A DNA stretch of 64,000 nucleotides, taken from positions 28,973-92,972 of the forward strand of contig JAKASE010000007.1 in NCBI GenBank assembly GCA_021819135.1, written 5' to 3'. The notes beneath the pieces are model-generated. The model did not search any database and was not told the DNA's origin. It saw only the letters and a list, made by a program, of their open reading frames with translations. The position numbers were made by a program, and so were the translations under genes. Positions 7,611 to 16,095 of this stretch are shown in pieces (the first letter of the stretch is position 1; each line of letters opens with the position of its first letter). The stretch is from Thermoplasmata archaeon (GTDB taxonomy: Archaea > Thermoplasmatota > Thermoplasmata > Lutacidiplasmatales > UBA184).

Positions 7611-8597
7611 ATGAAGACTCGTCGGCTCGGGCGTCAGGGTCCCACGGTCTCCGCGATCGGCCTCGGCTGCATGGGGATGAGCCAGTCGTACGGCCGGCCG
7701 GACGAGGCGGAGTCGCTCGCCACGATCGACCGGGCGCTCGCCCTCGGCGTCACGTTCCTCGACACGGCGGACGTCTACGGACCGTTCACGAACGAGACGC
7801 TCGTGGGACGGGCGATCCGGGGCCGACGCGAGGAAGTGTTCCTGGCGACGAAATGCGGACTCGTCTCCGATCCTCCCGCCGGTGGGAACCGGGTCGATGG
7901 CCGTCCGGAGCACATCCGGGCGGCGTGCGACGCGAGCCTTCGTCGTCTCGGCGTGCGGACGATCGACCTGTACTACCTCCACCGGGTCGACCCGAAGGTC
8001 CCGATCGAGGAGAGCGTCCGGGCGATGGCCGGGCTCGTCGCGGAGGGGAAGGTCCGATATCTCGGGCTCTCGGAGGTGAGCCCGAAGACCCTGCGCCGGG
8101 CCCATGCGGTCCACCCGATCACCGCCGTCCAGAGCGAGTACTCCCTGTGGACCCGGGACCCCGAGGACGGGATCCTTCCGGCCTGCCGCGAGCTCGGGGT
8201 CGGCTTCGTGCCGTTCAGCCCTCTCGGCCGGGGCTTCCTCGCGGGGACCGTCCGCTCGCTCGAGAACCTCCCCGAGAACGACTTCCGCCGCGGCCTCCCC
8301 CGCTTCCAGGGCGAGAACCTTGGCCGCAACCTCTCCTGGGTCGACCGCCTGGGCGAGCTCGCGAGCCGAAAGGGCGTCGCCCCCGCCCAGATCGCCCTCG
8401 CCTGGGTGCTCGCCCAGGGGGAGGATATCGTCCCGATCCCGGGCACCAAGCGGCGGAAGTACCTCGAGGAGAACGCCGCCGCGGCCGACCTCACGCTCTC
8501 CGCCTCCGACCGGGCGGCGATCGAGGCGATCCTCCCGAAGGGGGGCGCCACGGGCCTCCGCTATCCGCCCGAGAGCCTGGCGATGGTCGATCGGTAA
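7611..8597 (+). CDS. aldo/keto reductase
   Basis: The protein has 328 residues, the normal length for an NADPH-dependent aldo/keto reductase with a TIM-barrel fold. The catalytic tetrad is present: D51 and Y56 (FLDTADVYG), K81 (ATKCG) and H124 (YYLHRVDP). The C-terminal cofactor region reads [13 protein letters not shown], typical of AKR13/YakC-like enzymes that reduce aldehydes, methylglyoxal or quinones. The ATG at 7611 opens at the family N-terminus ([10 protein letters not shown]). An AGTATCC segment about 24 bases upstream could serve a leaderless transcript. Confidence 0.9.
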   Translation: MKTRRLGRQGPTVSAIGLGCMGMSQSYGRPDEAESLATIDRALALGVTFLDTADVYGPFTNETLVGRAIRGRREEVFLATKCGLVSDPPAGGNRVDGRPEHIRAACDASLRRLGVRTIDLYYLHRVDPKVPIEESVRAMAGLVAEGKVRYLGLSEVSPKTLRRAHAVHPITAVQSEYSLWTRDPEDGILPACRELGVGFVPFSPLGRGFLAGTVRSLENLPENDFRRGLPRFQGENLGRNLSWVDRLGELASRKGVAPAQIALAWVLAQGEDIVPIPGTKRRKYLEENAAAADLTLSASDRAAIEAILPKGGATGLRYPPESLAMVDR

Positions 8598-8610
8598 CGA
8601 CCTCACCCCC

Positions 8611-8634
8611 CCATCGTACGCAGGCCATCGTACG
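8611..8634. repeat. tandem CCATCGTACG repeat before the exporter gene
   Basis: Two copies of CCATCGTACG (8611-8620 and 8625-8634) lie in the short gap between the reductase and the EamA-type exporter. Each contains the palindrome CGTACG. Their position about 40-60 bases before the exporter start suggests a regulator site, but no regulator is identified. Confidence 0.35.
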
Positions 8635-8674
8635 ACGGTAGCACCCTCAACCTCGCGGGGGCGGTGGGATCGAT

Positions 8675-9949
8675 GTGTCGGCGGTCCGTCGCGGAGCCCC
8701 GGTCTCCCGGGGGCTCACGTTCACGATCCTCGCGGGCGTCCTCTGGGGCTCGACCTTCGTGGCGATCCAGGTGGGGCTCGCCACGACCGGTCCCGGGCTC
8801 CTGGTCGCGCTGCGCTTCGAGCTTGCGGCGGGCGGAGCGATCGTCCTCGCCTCGGTCCTCCGCCTTTCCGGTCCGATCCGGGCCGAGCTGCGCCGGGGCC
8901 CCATCTGGGGGCTCGGGGCCCTGTACTCCGCTGGCTTCGCGCTCCAGTTCTTCGGCCAGGCCGCCGCCGGCATCGCGAACTCCACGCTCCTGTCGAACCT
9001 GTACCCGGCGTTCGTTCCGCTCCTCGCCGGTCCGCTCCTCGGAGAGCGGTGGGACGCCCGTCACGGATTCGCGGTCGGGCTGAGCGTGCTCGGGCTGGCG
9101 GCCGTCGCGTCGGTCGGGTTCACCGCCGGCGGACCGAGCCTCGTCGGGGACGGTCTCCTGGTCGGGAGCGCGATCGTGTACGCGCTGTTCATCGTCGTGA
9201 GCAAGAGGGTCGGCGCCGTCACGCCGGGGAGCGCGCTCGCGCTCATCGTCGTGATGGCGGCCGTCTTCGCGCCGGTCGTGCTCCTCGAGGGATTGGCCGA
9301 CCCCGCGGGCCTCGCGCTCCCCGCATCCGCATGGGGGGCGGTCGTCTTTCTCGCGCTCCCCGGCACGGTCGTCGCCCTGGCCCTCTACCTGGTCGGCCTC
9401 CGGGACGTCTCCGCCTCGCGCTCGTCCCTGCTCCTGCTGCTCGAGCCGGTCACCGGTCTCGGCCTCGCAGCGATCGGATACCGGGCGTCGATCACGATGC
9501 CGGTCATCGTGGGGACCCTCCTCCTCGTCGGGGCCATCGCGATGGTCCCGGGGGGGGTGGGTCCAAGAAGCCGCGGGGGGACGCGGCCGAAGGAGCCGCG
9601 ACGTCGGGCCCGCCCGGGGCGCCTTCGGAGTGTCCCGCCCTCCCGTCCGGGATGGCCGGGCCACGCCCGGAGGGGAACGCCTCCCTCCTCCGTGACCGTA
9701 AAGGGCGGGGCACGTTCGCGCCGGGGTGTCTCGCACGGTCGTCCGGTCGAAGGCGGCGCCTCTCCGGATCCGGCAGTACCTCCCGAAGGACCATCGTCGG
9801 GTCGTCCGCCTCTGGCGCGACTCGGGCCTCGGGATCAGCCCCTCGGACACCGTCCGAGAGATCGAGAGGACGCGACGCCGGGACCCCGACCTCTTCCTGG
9901 TCGCGGAAGAGGAGGGGGTACTGGTCGGTGTCGTGCTGGGGCGCTTTGA
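8675..9949 (+). CDS. EamA/DMT-superfamily exporter with uncertain C-terminal tail
   Basis: Residues 1-300 are a complete ten-TM EamA (drug/metabolite) transporter with two internal repeats. It opens with the LAGVLWGSTFVAIQ type of motif and repeats the fold from about residue 150. The frame stays open for another 120 Arg/Pro-rich residues that overlap the GNAT gene by more than 200 bases. The change in character follows a run of eight Gs at about 9549-9556, so either a base-count error or simple read-through in GC-rich DNA is likely. The true protein probably ends near 9600-9700. The substrate is unknown. Confidence 0.75.
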   Translation: MSAVRRGAPVSRGLTFTILAGVLWGSTFVAIQVGLATTGPGLLVALRFELAAGGAIVLASVLRLSGPIRAELRRGPIWGLGALYSAGFALQFFGQAAAGIANSTLLSNLYPAFVPLLAGPLLGERWDARHGFAVGLSVLGLAAVASVGFTAGGPSLVGDGLLVGSAIVYALFIVVSKRVGAVTPGSALALIVVMAAVFAPVVLLEGLADPAGLALPASAWGAVVFLALPGTVVALALYLVGLRDVSASRSSLLLLLEPVTGLGLAAIGYRASITMPVIVGTLLLVGAIAMVPGGVGPRSRGGTRPKEPRRRARPGRLRSVPPSRPGWPGHARRGTPPSSVTVKGGARSRRGVSHGRPVEGGASPDPAVPPEGPSSGRPPLARLGPRDQPLGHRPRDREDATPGPRPLPGRGRGGGTGRCRAGAL

Positions 9950-10256
9950 CGGCCGCCGCGGGTGGGTGAACCATCTCGCGGTCGATCGGCGGGCCCGCGG
10001 TCTCGGCCTCGGCGTCGCGCTGATGGCCGAGCTCGAGCGCCGGCTCGTGCGCAAGGGTTGCCCGAAGATCAATCTCCAGGTCGAGCCCGCGAACGAGGCG
10101 GTCACCGGCTTCTACGAACGGCTCGGCTACCGGCGGCGGCCGATGATCTTCATGGAGAAGTGGATGCGGGGCGCTCCTCGCCGACCCCCCACGCCCCGGC
10201 CGAGGGCCCGACCGTCCGTGGGGGAGCGACGGCCCCGGCGCGTTCGGCCGGCCTGA
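9726..10256 (+). CDS. GNAT-family N-acetyltransferase
   Basis: This 176-residue protein has a clear GNAT core. The acetyl-CoA loop reads RRARGLGLGVALM (a variant of Q/RxxGxG/A). It is followed by the strand INLQVEPANEAVTGFYERLGY, seen in RimI/ribosomal-type acetyltransferases. The last 30 residues are Arg/Pro-rich and may be disordered. The GTG at 9726 is used; the gene overlaps the open tail of the EamA frame. The acceptor could be a small amine or a protein N-terminus. Confidence 0.8.
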   Translation: MSRTVVRSKAAPLRIRQYLPKDHRRVVRLWRDSGLGISPSDTVREIERTRRRDPDLFLVAEEEGVLVGVVLGRFDGRRGWVNHLAVDRRARGLGLGVALMAELERRLVRKGCPKINLQVEPANEAVTGFYERLGYRRRPMIFMEKWMRGAPRRPPTPRPRARPSVGERRPRRVRPA

Positions 10257-10338
10257 CCGGGTCGGGGCGGACCCTCGGCACCGCGCCGGCGGGTCCGCCA
10301 CGAGGGCCGTCCCTCCCTCGGAGGTCGAACGGACCGGA

Positions 10339-11385
10339 TCAGGGCGTGCCGGTCCGGGCCGCGGAGTATTCGTGCACGAACCGAACGAGCGCCTCGACGC
10401 ACGTCGGGTCCGCTTCCGGCGGCATCCCGTGACCCAGGTTGAAGACGTGCGCCCGCCCGTCGGGGATCTCGTCGAGAACGCCCCGGGCCATGCGACGGAC
10501 GGTCTCCGCGTCGGTCAGCAGGGCGGCCGGGTCGAGGTTCCCCTGGAGGGCGACGGACGGCCCGACCGCCCGACGGACCCGGCCGAGCGGGACCCTCCAG
10601 TCGACGCCGAGGGCCGTCGCGTGGCTCCGCGCGGCGAGGTCGAGCAGGTGGTCGGAGCCGGTGCTGAAGTAGATCGTCGGCCGGTCGAGCGGCGCGAGCG
10701 CGTCGAAGAGGGTGCGGAGCCTCGGGAGGATCACCGTTTCGTAGAGGGGGCGCGGGAGCTGGCCCGCCCAGGTGTCGAACAGCTGGAGCGCCTCGGCGCC
10801 GGCTCGGGCCTGCATCGTGAGGTAGTCGATGGCCACCTCGGTGAGACGGTCGAGGAGGAGAGCGAACGCCGCCGGGTCGCGGTGGAGGAACCGGCGCGTC
10901 TCGAGGTAATCCTTCGAGGCGCCCCCCTCGATGAGGTAGCTCGCGAGCGTGAACGGGGCGCCGGCGAACCCGAGGATCGGCCGGTCCGGCCGCCGTTCGA
11001 GGAACCGGCGGATCGCGGCCCCCACGAACCCCGCGTCGCGCTCGGCGTCGAACGGCCGAAGCGCCTCCACGCCGTCCGCGTCGCGCACCGGCCGGGCGAC
11101 GACCGGACCGACGCCGGGGTCGATGCGGAAGTCGACCCCGAGCCCGAAGAACGGGACCGTGATGTCGGCGAAGACGATGGCGGCGTCGAGGTCGAAGCGA
11201 TCGAGCGGCTCGATCGTCACCCGGGCCGCGAGGTCCGGGGAACGGGCGAGGTCGAGGATGCCGTACCGGGCCCGCAGCGCACGGTACCCGGGGAGATGGC
11301 GCCCCGCCTGGCGCATCAGCCAGATCGGCAGGGCATCGACCGGCTCGCCGTGGAGCGCCCGGACGAGGCGGTCGCGGCGGTTCAC
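10339..11385 (-). CDS. hemE: uroporphyrinogen III decarboxylase
   Basis: HemE removes the four acetate carboxyls of uroporphyrinogen III to give coproporphyrinogen III in the cytoplasm. The 348-residue length is normal, and the family signature PIWLMRQAGRHLPGYR lies near the N-terminus. The GFAGAPFTLASYLIEGG and TWAGQL stretches are also typical. Its GTG start overlaps the hemL stop by 4 bases (GTGA). It is the last gene of the seven-gene heme operon. In archaea, HemE points to a coproporphyrin-type route, since the Ahb route branches off through siroheme. Confidence 0.95.
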   Translation of the reverse strand: MNRRDRLVRALHGEPVDALPIWLMRQAGRHLPGYRALRARYGILDLARSPDLAARVTIEPLDRFDLDAAIVFADITVPFFGLGVDFRIDPGVGPVVARPVRDADGVEALRPFDAERDAGFVGAAIRRFLERRPDRPILGFAGAPFTLASYLIEGGASKDYLETRRFLHRDPAAFALLLDRLTEVAIDYLTMQARAGAEALQLFDTWAGQLPRPLYETVILPRLRTLFDALAPLDRPTIYFSTGSDHLLDLAARSHATALGVDWRVPLGRVRRAVGPSVALQGNLDPAALLTDAETVRRMARGVLDEIPDGRAHVFNLGHGMPPEADPTCVEALVRFVHEYSAARTGTP

Positions 11386-12689
11386 GACTCTCCCCCGGCG
11401 GCCGCGAACCCGGCCCGGGCCGCGGCCTCGAGCCGGGCGATCTCCCGGGACCTGATCGCGGTGGAGAGGAACGCGGTCTCGAGCGGGGAGGGGGGCAGGT
11501 ACACCCCGTGGGCGAGCATCGCGGAGAAGAAGCGGGCGTAGCGGGCCCGGTCGACGGCGAGCGCCTCGGCGTACCGCCGGGGCGGCGCCGGACCGAAGAA
11601 GATCCCGAGCATCGAGCCGAGCCGGGTGAAGTGCACCTCGGCGATCCCTTCGGCCCGAGCGACGCGCCGCCAGCGCGCCACGACCTCCGACGAGCGCGCT
11701 TCGAGCTGACGGTAGACCGGCGGCGTGAGCGCGTCGAGCGTCGCCGCGCCGGCGGCCATCACGACCGGGTTCCCCGCGAGGGTGCCGGCCTGGTAGACCG
11801 GTCCCATCGGCGCCACCGTCTCCATCACCGCCTGCCGTCCGGCGTACGCCCCGACCGGAAGGCCGCCGCCGATGATCTTCCCGAACGTGAGGAGGTCGGG
11901 ACGGATCCCGAGCCCGGTGATGAACGCCCCGCGGCGGAGCCGGAAGCCGGTGATCACCTCGTCGGCGATCAGGAGCGCCCCTGCGTCCCGGCAGCGCCGC
12001 GCGACGCCCTCGAGGAACCCCGGGGCCGGCGGGACGACGTTCATGTTGCCGGCGACCGGCTCGATCAGCACGGCGGCGACCTGGTCGCGGTTCGCCTCGA
12101 GCAGCCCCGCGACCGAGTCGAGGTCGTTGTACTCGGCGATGAGCGTGTCGGCGACGACCGAGGGAGGGACCCCGGCCGAGTCGGCGACGGCGGCGGTCGC
12201 GAGCCCCGAGCCCGCCCGCGCGAGGAGCCCGTCGGAGTGTCCGTGATAGCCGCCGGCGAACTTGATCACCTTCGGTCGGCCGGTGAAGCCCCGGGCGGCC
12301 CGCACGGCGCTCATCACCGCCTCGGTCCCCGAGTTCACGAACCGCAGCCGGTCCGCGCCGGGGACCACCCGGAGGATCCGCTCGGCGAACTCATGCTCGG
12401 AGGGGGTCGGCGCTCCGTAGGAGAGGCCCCGGCCCGCGGCGGCCCGCACCGCGCGGACGACCGCCGGGGGCGCGTGGCCGAGGATCGTCGCGCCCCAGGA
12501 GCCCACGAGATCGAGGAACCGGCGACCGTCGAGATCGGTGAGGTAGGCCCCCCGTCCCTCGGCGAAGAAGAGCGGGGTCCCGCCGACCGATCCGAACGCG
12601 CGGACCGGGCTATCAACCCCGCCCACGAGGCTCCGCGTCGCCCGGCGGAACGCACGGCGCGACCGCGTGTCGCCGGCTCGGGGCGTCAC
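11382..12689 (-). CDS. hemL: glutamate-1-semialdehyde 2,1-aminomutase
   Basis: This PLP enzyme turns glutamate-1-semialdehyde into 5-aminolevulinate, the second step of the C5 route. It has 435 residues. The PLP lysine is K271 in LTFGKIIGGGLPVGAY. The PLP-ring Asp lies in LIADEVITGFR, and the phosphate loop is NSGTEAVMSA. The GTG at 12689 is chosen because it overlaps the hemQ stop by 4 bases and matches the family N-terminus; the frame stays open further upstream only as a shadow of hemQ. Confidence 0.95.
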   Translation of the reverse strand: MTPRAGDTRSRRAFRRATRSLVGGVDSPVRAFGSVGGTPLFFAEGRGAYLTDLDGRRFLDLVGSWGATILGHAPPAVVRAVRAAAGRGLSYGAPTPSEHEFAERILRVVPGADRLRFVNSGTEAVMSAVRAARGFTGRPKVIKFAGGYHGHSDGLLARAGSGLATAAVADSAGVPPSVVADTLIAEYNDLDSVAGLLEANRDQVAAVLIEPVAGNMNVVPPAPGFLEGVARRCRDAGALLIADEVITGFRLRRGAFITGLGIRPDLLTFGKIIGGGLPVGAYAGRQAVMETVAPMGPVYQAGTLAGNPVVMAAGAATLDALTPPVYRQLEARSSEVVARWRRVARAEGIAEVHFTRLGSMLGIFFGPAPPRRYAEALAVDRARYARFFSAMLAHGVYLPPSPLETAFLSTAIRSREIARLEAAARAGFAAAGGES

Positions 12690-13417
12690 GGCAGTCCGGC
12701 GGCGAGGTCGATCATGCGTCGCGGGGGCACCGCGACGCAGGTGAAGATCGGGGTCTCGAGCGCGGTGTACCGGCTCGCCTCGGTCGGGCGGAGCCCCTCG
12801 ACGAGCTCGAGGAACTCGGCCGGCACGTCGCCCTCGAACGCAAGGATGAACTCCGGGTCGTCGAGGCCGAACGAGTAGCCGGTATGGATCCGGATGTTCG
12901 GGAACCGGTGGCCGATGCGGAAGTGCTCGCCCATGATCCGTCGCCGCTCCTCGAACGGAAGGCCGTACCACTCGCGCTTCTTCACGAACGGGTAGACGAA
13001 CAGGTACTTCCGGTCGACCGGCCGCAGCGAGCCGGCCTCCTGGCCCTCGTGCGCGTGGCCCCCGAGGTACTCGGACCGGCGGCCCATGCCGAGGTAGGCG
13101 AACGGGAAGTCGAGGTACCCCCCGATCCCCCCGCCCCAGAGCCGGGCCTCGTACTCCTGGAACGATTCGAGCCGGGGGCTCAGCATCCAGAGGAGGCCGT
13201 GCACCTCGGGCTTCGTGCCGACGAGGGAGTAGGTCCGCACGGAGAGGTCCGGCGGAGGCGAGGCGATGCGGCGTTCGAGGTCGTCGAGGTCGGCCCGCCG
13301 CTCCTCGGCGGACCGCCGGCGCCACTCCGGCCGGAGACGGAAGAACAGGTACCGGATGAAGTCCCGCGGTCCCTCCTCCTCGTCCCGGGCCTGAGCGGCC
13401 CCGGGGGAGGGGCTCAT
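12686..13417 (-). CDS. hemQ: coproheme decarboxylase (chlorite dismutase family, HemQ)
   Basis: The protein has 243 residues of the chlorite-dismutase fold. The HemQ/ChdC branch is indicated by YPFVKKREWYGL, whose Y142 matches the tyrosine that becomes the radical in coproheme decarboxylation. A heme-side histidine lies in IHTGYSFGLDDPEF (H178). It would convert coproheme to heme b with peroxide. Its place inside a complete heme operon makes HemQ far likelier than true chlorite dismutase. The ATG at 13417 overlaps the hemB stop by 4 bases. A ferrochelatase and coproporphyrinogen oxidase must lie elsewhere. Confidence 0.9.
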   Translation of the reverse strand: MSPSPGAAQARDEEEGPRDFIRYLFFRLRPEWRRRSAEERRADLDDLERRIASPPPDLSVRTYSLVGTKPEVHGLLWMLSPRLESFQEYEARLWGGGIGGYLDFPFAYLGMGRRSEYLGGHAHEGQEAGSLRPVDRKYLFVYPFVKKREWYGLPFEERRRIMGEHFRIGHRFPNIRIHTGYSFGLDDPEFILAFEGDVPAEFLELVEGLRPTEASRYTALETPIFTCVAVPPRRMIDLAAGLP

Positions 13418-14427
13418 CGCGCCCCCTCCGTCGACGGGTCGAGATCCCCCGCGAAGTACGTGAGGATCACGTCGGCCCCCGCGCGATGGATCGCCGCCAG
13501 GGTCTCCCGGGCCGCCGCCTCCCGGTCGAGCCAGCCCCGGGCCGCGGCGGCCTCGATCATCGCGTACTCGCCGCTCACCTGGTAGGCGGCGATCGGGAGA
13601 TCGAACCGCTCCCGCGCGGCGGCGATCACGTCGAGGTAGGGAAGCGCGGGCTTGACCATCAGGAGGTCCGCCCCTTCCTCCGCGTCGAGCGCGAGCTCCC
13701 GGAGCGCCTCCCGCCGGTTCCGATAGTCCATCTGGTAGGCCCGCCGGTCCCCGAACGCCGGCGCCGAGCCGGCGGCATCGCGGAACGGGCCGTAGAAACC
13801 GGAGGAGAACTTCGCCGCGTAGGCGAGGATCCCGACGTCCGGATACCCGGCCCGATCGAGCGCCGAGCGGATCGTCCGGACCTGGTGGTCCATCATGGCG
13901 CTGGGCGCGACCAGGTCCGCGCCGGCCTCGGCGTAGGCGACCGCCGTCCGCCCCAGCGAGGGCAGGGTACGGTCGTTGTCGACCCGACCGCCGACGACCA
14001 CGCCGCAGTGGCCGTGGTCGGTGTACTCGCACAGACAGACGTCGGCGAGCACCGTCACTTCGGGGTGACCGGCCTTGATCGCCCGGATGGCGCGCGGAAC
14101 CGGTCCTTCGGGATCCCATGCCCCCGAGCCTTCCGGGTCCTTGCGCGTCGGGATCCCGAAGAGCAGGACCGACCGGACCCCTTTCGCCTCGACCCGGGCG
14201 ACCTCGCGGACCGTGCCGTCCACGGTCCGGCGGAGGAGGGCGGGCAGGCGGTCCGCCCCGGGCTCATCGGCCCGGTCGGCGACGAACATCGGCCGGACGA
14301 GATGCGCCGGGGTCGTCTCCGAACCCGCGACCAGCTCCCGGAGCGACCGCTTGGCCCGCAGGCGACGCGGCCGGTGGACGCGTCCCGCGGGAACCGCGTC
14401 CGCGTCGAGAACGGGAGGGAGGGCCAT
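13414..14427 (-). CDS. hemB: porphobilinogen synthase
   Basis: HemB condenses two 5-aminolevulinates into porphobilinogen. The 337-residue protein keeps both Schiff-base lysines: K206 in YAAKFSSGFYGPF and K259 in LMVKPALPYLD. It also has the three-cysteine zinc site DVCLCEYTDHGHCG (C131, C133, C141), so it is a Zn-dependent type. The start at the ATG at 14427 lies 164 bases inside the open hemD frame, the only long overlap in the operon. The stop overlaps the hemQ start by 4 bases. Confidence 0.95.
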   Translation of the reverse strand: MALPPVLDADAVPAGRVHRPRRLRAKRSLRELVAGSETTPAHLVRPMFVADRADEPGADRLPALLRRTVDGTVREVARVEAKGVRSVLLFGIPTRKDPEGSGAWDPEGPVPRAIRAIKAGHPEVTVLADVCLCEYTDHGHCGVVVGGRVDNDRTLPSLGRTAVAYAEAGADLVAPSAMMDHQVRTIRSALDRAGYPDVGILAYAAKFSSGFYGPFRDAAGSAPAFGDRRAYQMDYRNRREALRELALDAEEGADLLMVKPALPYLDVIAAARERFDLPIAAYQVSGEYAMIEAAAARGWLDREAAARETLAAIHRAGADVILTYFAGDLDPSTEGAR

Positions 14428-15181
14428 CGCCCAGAACCTGCCCGAGCAGCTTTGTAAAGCCTTCCTCCGTACTCTGCTTCGGGACCGCCACGCGTCCGAG
14501 CCCGGCCCGGCGGAGCGCCCGGGCGGTGCGCGGGCCGAGGGCGAAGGAACGCGCCCGGGGCGCGAACGTCCGATAGTTCGCCGGCCCGATCGCGCGACGG
14601 AACCCGGAGAACGCCGACGGGCTCGAGACGACCCAGACCGGTATCGACCCGAGGCGGCGGCCGGCCGCGGCCGGGAGGCGGCCCGCCTCCCGGGTACGGT
14701 AGAGGACCCGGTCGATCACTCGGGCCCCCCGTTGGCGGAGCGCGCGGGCGAGGCCCGGCCCCGCCCGGTCCGATCGGAGGTACAGGACCCGCCGCCCCGT
14801 GGGCCGGCCAACCGCCCCGAGGACCCCCTTCGAACCGGTCCCCGCCACGGTAATGGTGACCTGCACCCCGGCGTCGCGGAGGGCCCGCGTCGTCCCGTCG
14901 CCGATCGACACGACGTTCGGGATCCGGTGGAGCGGTTCCCACCAGTCCGGGTGCGCCTCCGAGATCGTCCGGACGACCGCCCGGCTCGTCACGACCCAGA
15001 TCGCGGCCGGCGGGTCCCGGCACAGCCATCGCGGGTCGGATCGGATCCGCGCGGGCTCGGTGCGGATCGCGTCGAACCGGACCACCGTCCACCCCCTCTC
15101 CGACAGCTTCTGCTCGAGCCCCGGGAGCGAGCCCGGGGCCGCGAGGAGGGCGATCCTCCGGTCAGGGGAAGCGGCCGTCAC
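14264..15181 (-). CDS. hemD: uroporphyrinogen III synthase
   Basis: HemD closes hydroxymethylbilane with inversion of ring D. The sequence is poorly conserved across the family, but the two-domain layout is visible, with IWVVTSRAVVRTI in domain 1 and WVVSSPSAFSGFRRAI in domain 2. A family-type ending (VAVPKQSTEEGFTKLL) falls near residue 250. The remaining 55 or so residues are basic, Pro/Gly-rich and overlap hemB. The tail is probably read-through before a chance stop, although it may be translated. The GTG at 15181 overlaps the hemC stop by 4 bases. Confidence 0.85.
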   Translation of the reverse strand: MTAASPDRRIALLAAPGSLPGLEQKLSERGWTVVRFDAIRTEPARIRSDPRWLCRDPPAAIWVVTSRAVVRTISEAHPDWWEPLHRIPNVVSIGDGTTRALRDAGVQVTITVAGTGSKGVLGAVGRPTGRRVLYLRSDRAGPGLARALRQRGARVIDRVLYRTREAGRLPAAAGRRLGSIPVWVVSSPSAFSGFRRAIGPANYRTFAPRARSFALGPRTARALRRAGLGRVAVPKQSTEEGFTKLLGQVLGDGPPSRSRRGRGSRGTRPPAASPAGQAVAPGAGRGFGDDPGASRPADVRRRPGR

Positions 15182-16095
15182 GGCGCCTTCGCCCGTGGCG
15201 GCAAGAGACCGGCGGGTCCCGCGATCCGGGCAAGGCGCCGCCCGAGGTCCGCGCCGAGCGAACGCGACCGCGACACCGGTCCCGATCGCTCCGCGAAGCA
15301 TCGGACCCGTCCGTCCGGCGAGTAGAGCGCCGCCCGTATCCGCAGGGATCCGGCGGACGGGCGGGCGAGCGCACCGAGGGGGAGGTTGCAGTCCCCGCCG
15401 AGCGTCGCGACGACGGCCCGCTCCGCCTCCACCGCGGCGCGCGTCGGGTCGTGATCGACCGCGGCGACCAGGCGCCGGAGCGCCCGGTCCCCGGCCCGGA
15501 CCTCGACCGCCAGCGCCCCCTGTCCGGGGGCGGGCAGCCAGCGGGAGACCGGAAGGTAGGCCGACGCGCGGCCGGACTCGCCGAGCCGCGCCACTCCGGC
15601 CGCGGCGAGGACGATCCCGTCGAGCCCGAGCTCGTCGATCTGACGGATCCGCGTGCCGATATTGCCACGGATCGGCACGACGACCGCGTCCGGCCTCGCC
15701 GCGAGGAGCTGGGCCTTTCGTCGCAGGCTGCTCGAGCCGATCCGCGGGCGCTCACGAAGGGACTCCAAGGACCCGGGGCGGCGGAGGATGAGGCAGTCCC
15801 GGGGGTCCCCGCGGCGCGGGTAGGCGGCGACGGCGAGACCGCGGGCGACCGTCGCGGGGAGGTCCTTCGCGCTGTGCACGGCGAGATCGATCTCTCCCCG
15901 GCCGAGGCGCCGGTCGATCTCGTCGGTGAAGTCGAGGGTTCCCGTGGCTTGGTGCGTCCGGTCCCCGGCGGTGCGGAGCGGGACGGTCTCGAAGCGGACC
16001 TGCGGCGCAGTCCTCCGCAGCGCGCGGAGGACGAGCTCGGTCTGCGCGAGCGCGAGCGGGCTCGGGCGCGTCCCGACCCGGAGCCGCTCGGTCAC
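15178..16095 (-). CDS. hemC: hydroxymethylbilane synthase (porphobilinogen deaminase)
   Basis: HemC polymerises four porphobilinogens into hydroxymethylbilane. The 305-residue protein has the cofactor-attachment cysteine C236 in LGGDCNLPLGA, to which the dipyrromethane primer binds. The N-terminal RVGTRPSPLALAQ, the catalytic VHSAKDLP loop and IGSSSLRRKAQL are all family hallmarks. The start at 16095 overlaps the hemA stop by 4 bases, and the stop overlaps the hemD GTG. Confidence 0.95.
   Translation of the reverse strand: MTERLRVGTRPSPLALAQTELVLRALRRTAPQVRFETVPLRTAGDRTHQATGTLDFTDEIDRRLGRGEIDLAVHSAKDLPATVARGLAVAAYPRRGDPRDCLILRRPGSLESLRERPRIGSSSLRRKAQLLAARPDAVVVPIRGNIGTRIRQIDELGLDGIVLAAAGVARLGESGRASAYLPVSRWLPAPGQGALAVEVRAGDRALRRLVAAVDHDPTRAAVEAERAVVATLGGDCNLPLGALARPSAGSLRIRAALYSPDGRVRCFAERSGPVSRSRSLGADLGRRLARIAGPAGLLPPRAKAP

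Noticed and set aside
12686..13417. True chlorite dismutase
   Set aside because: The HemQ-type YPFVKKREWY segment and location between hemB and hemL make coproheme decarboxylase the better call.
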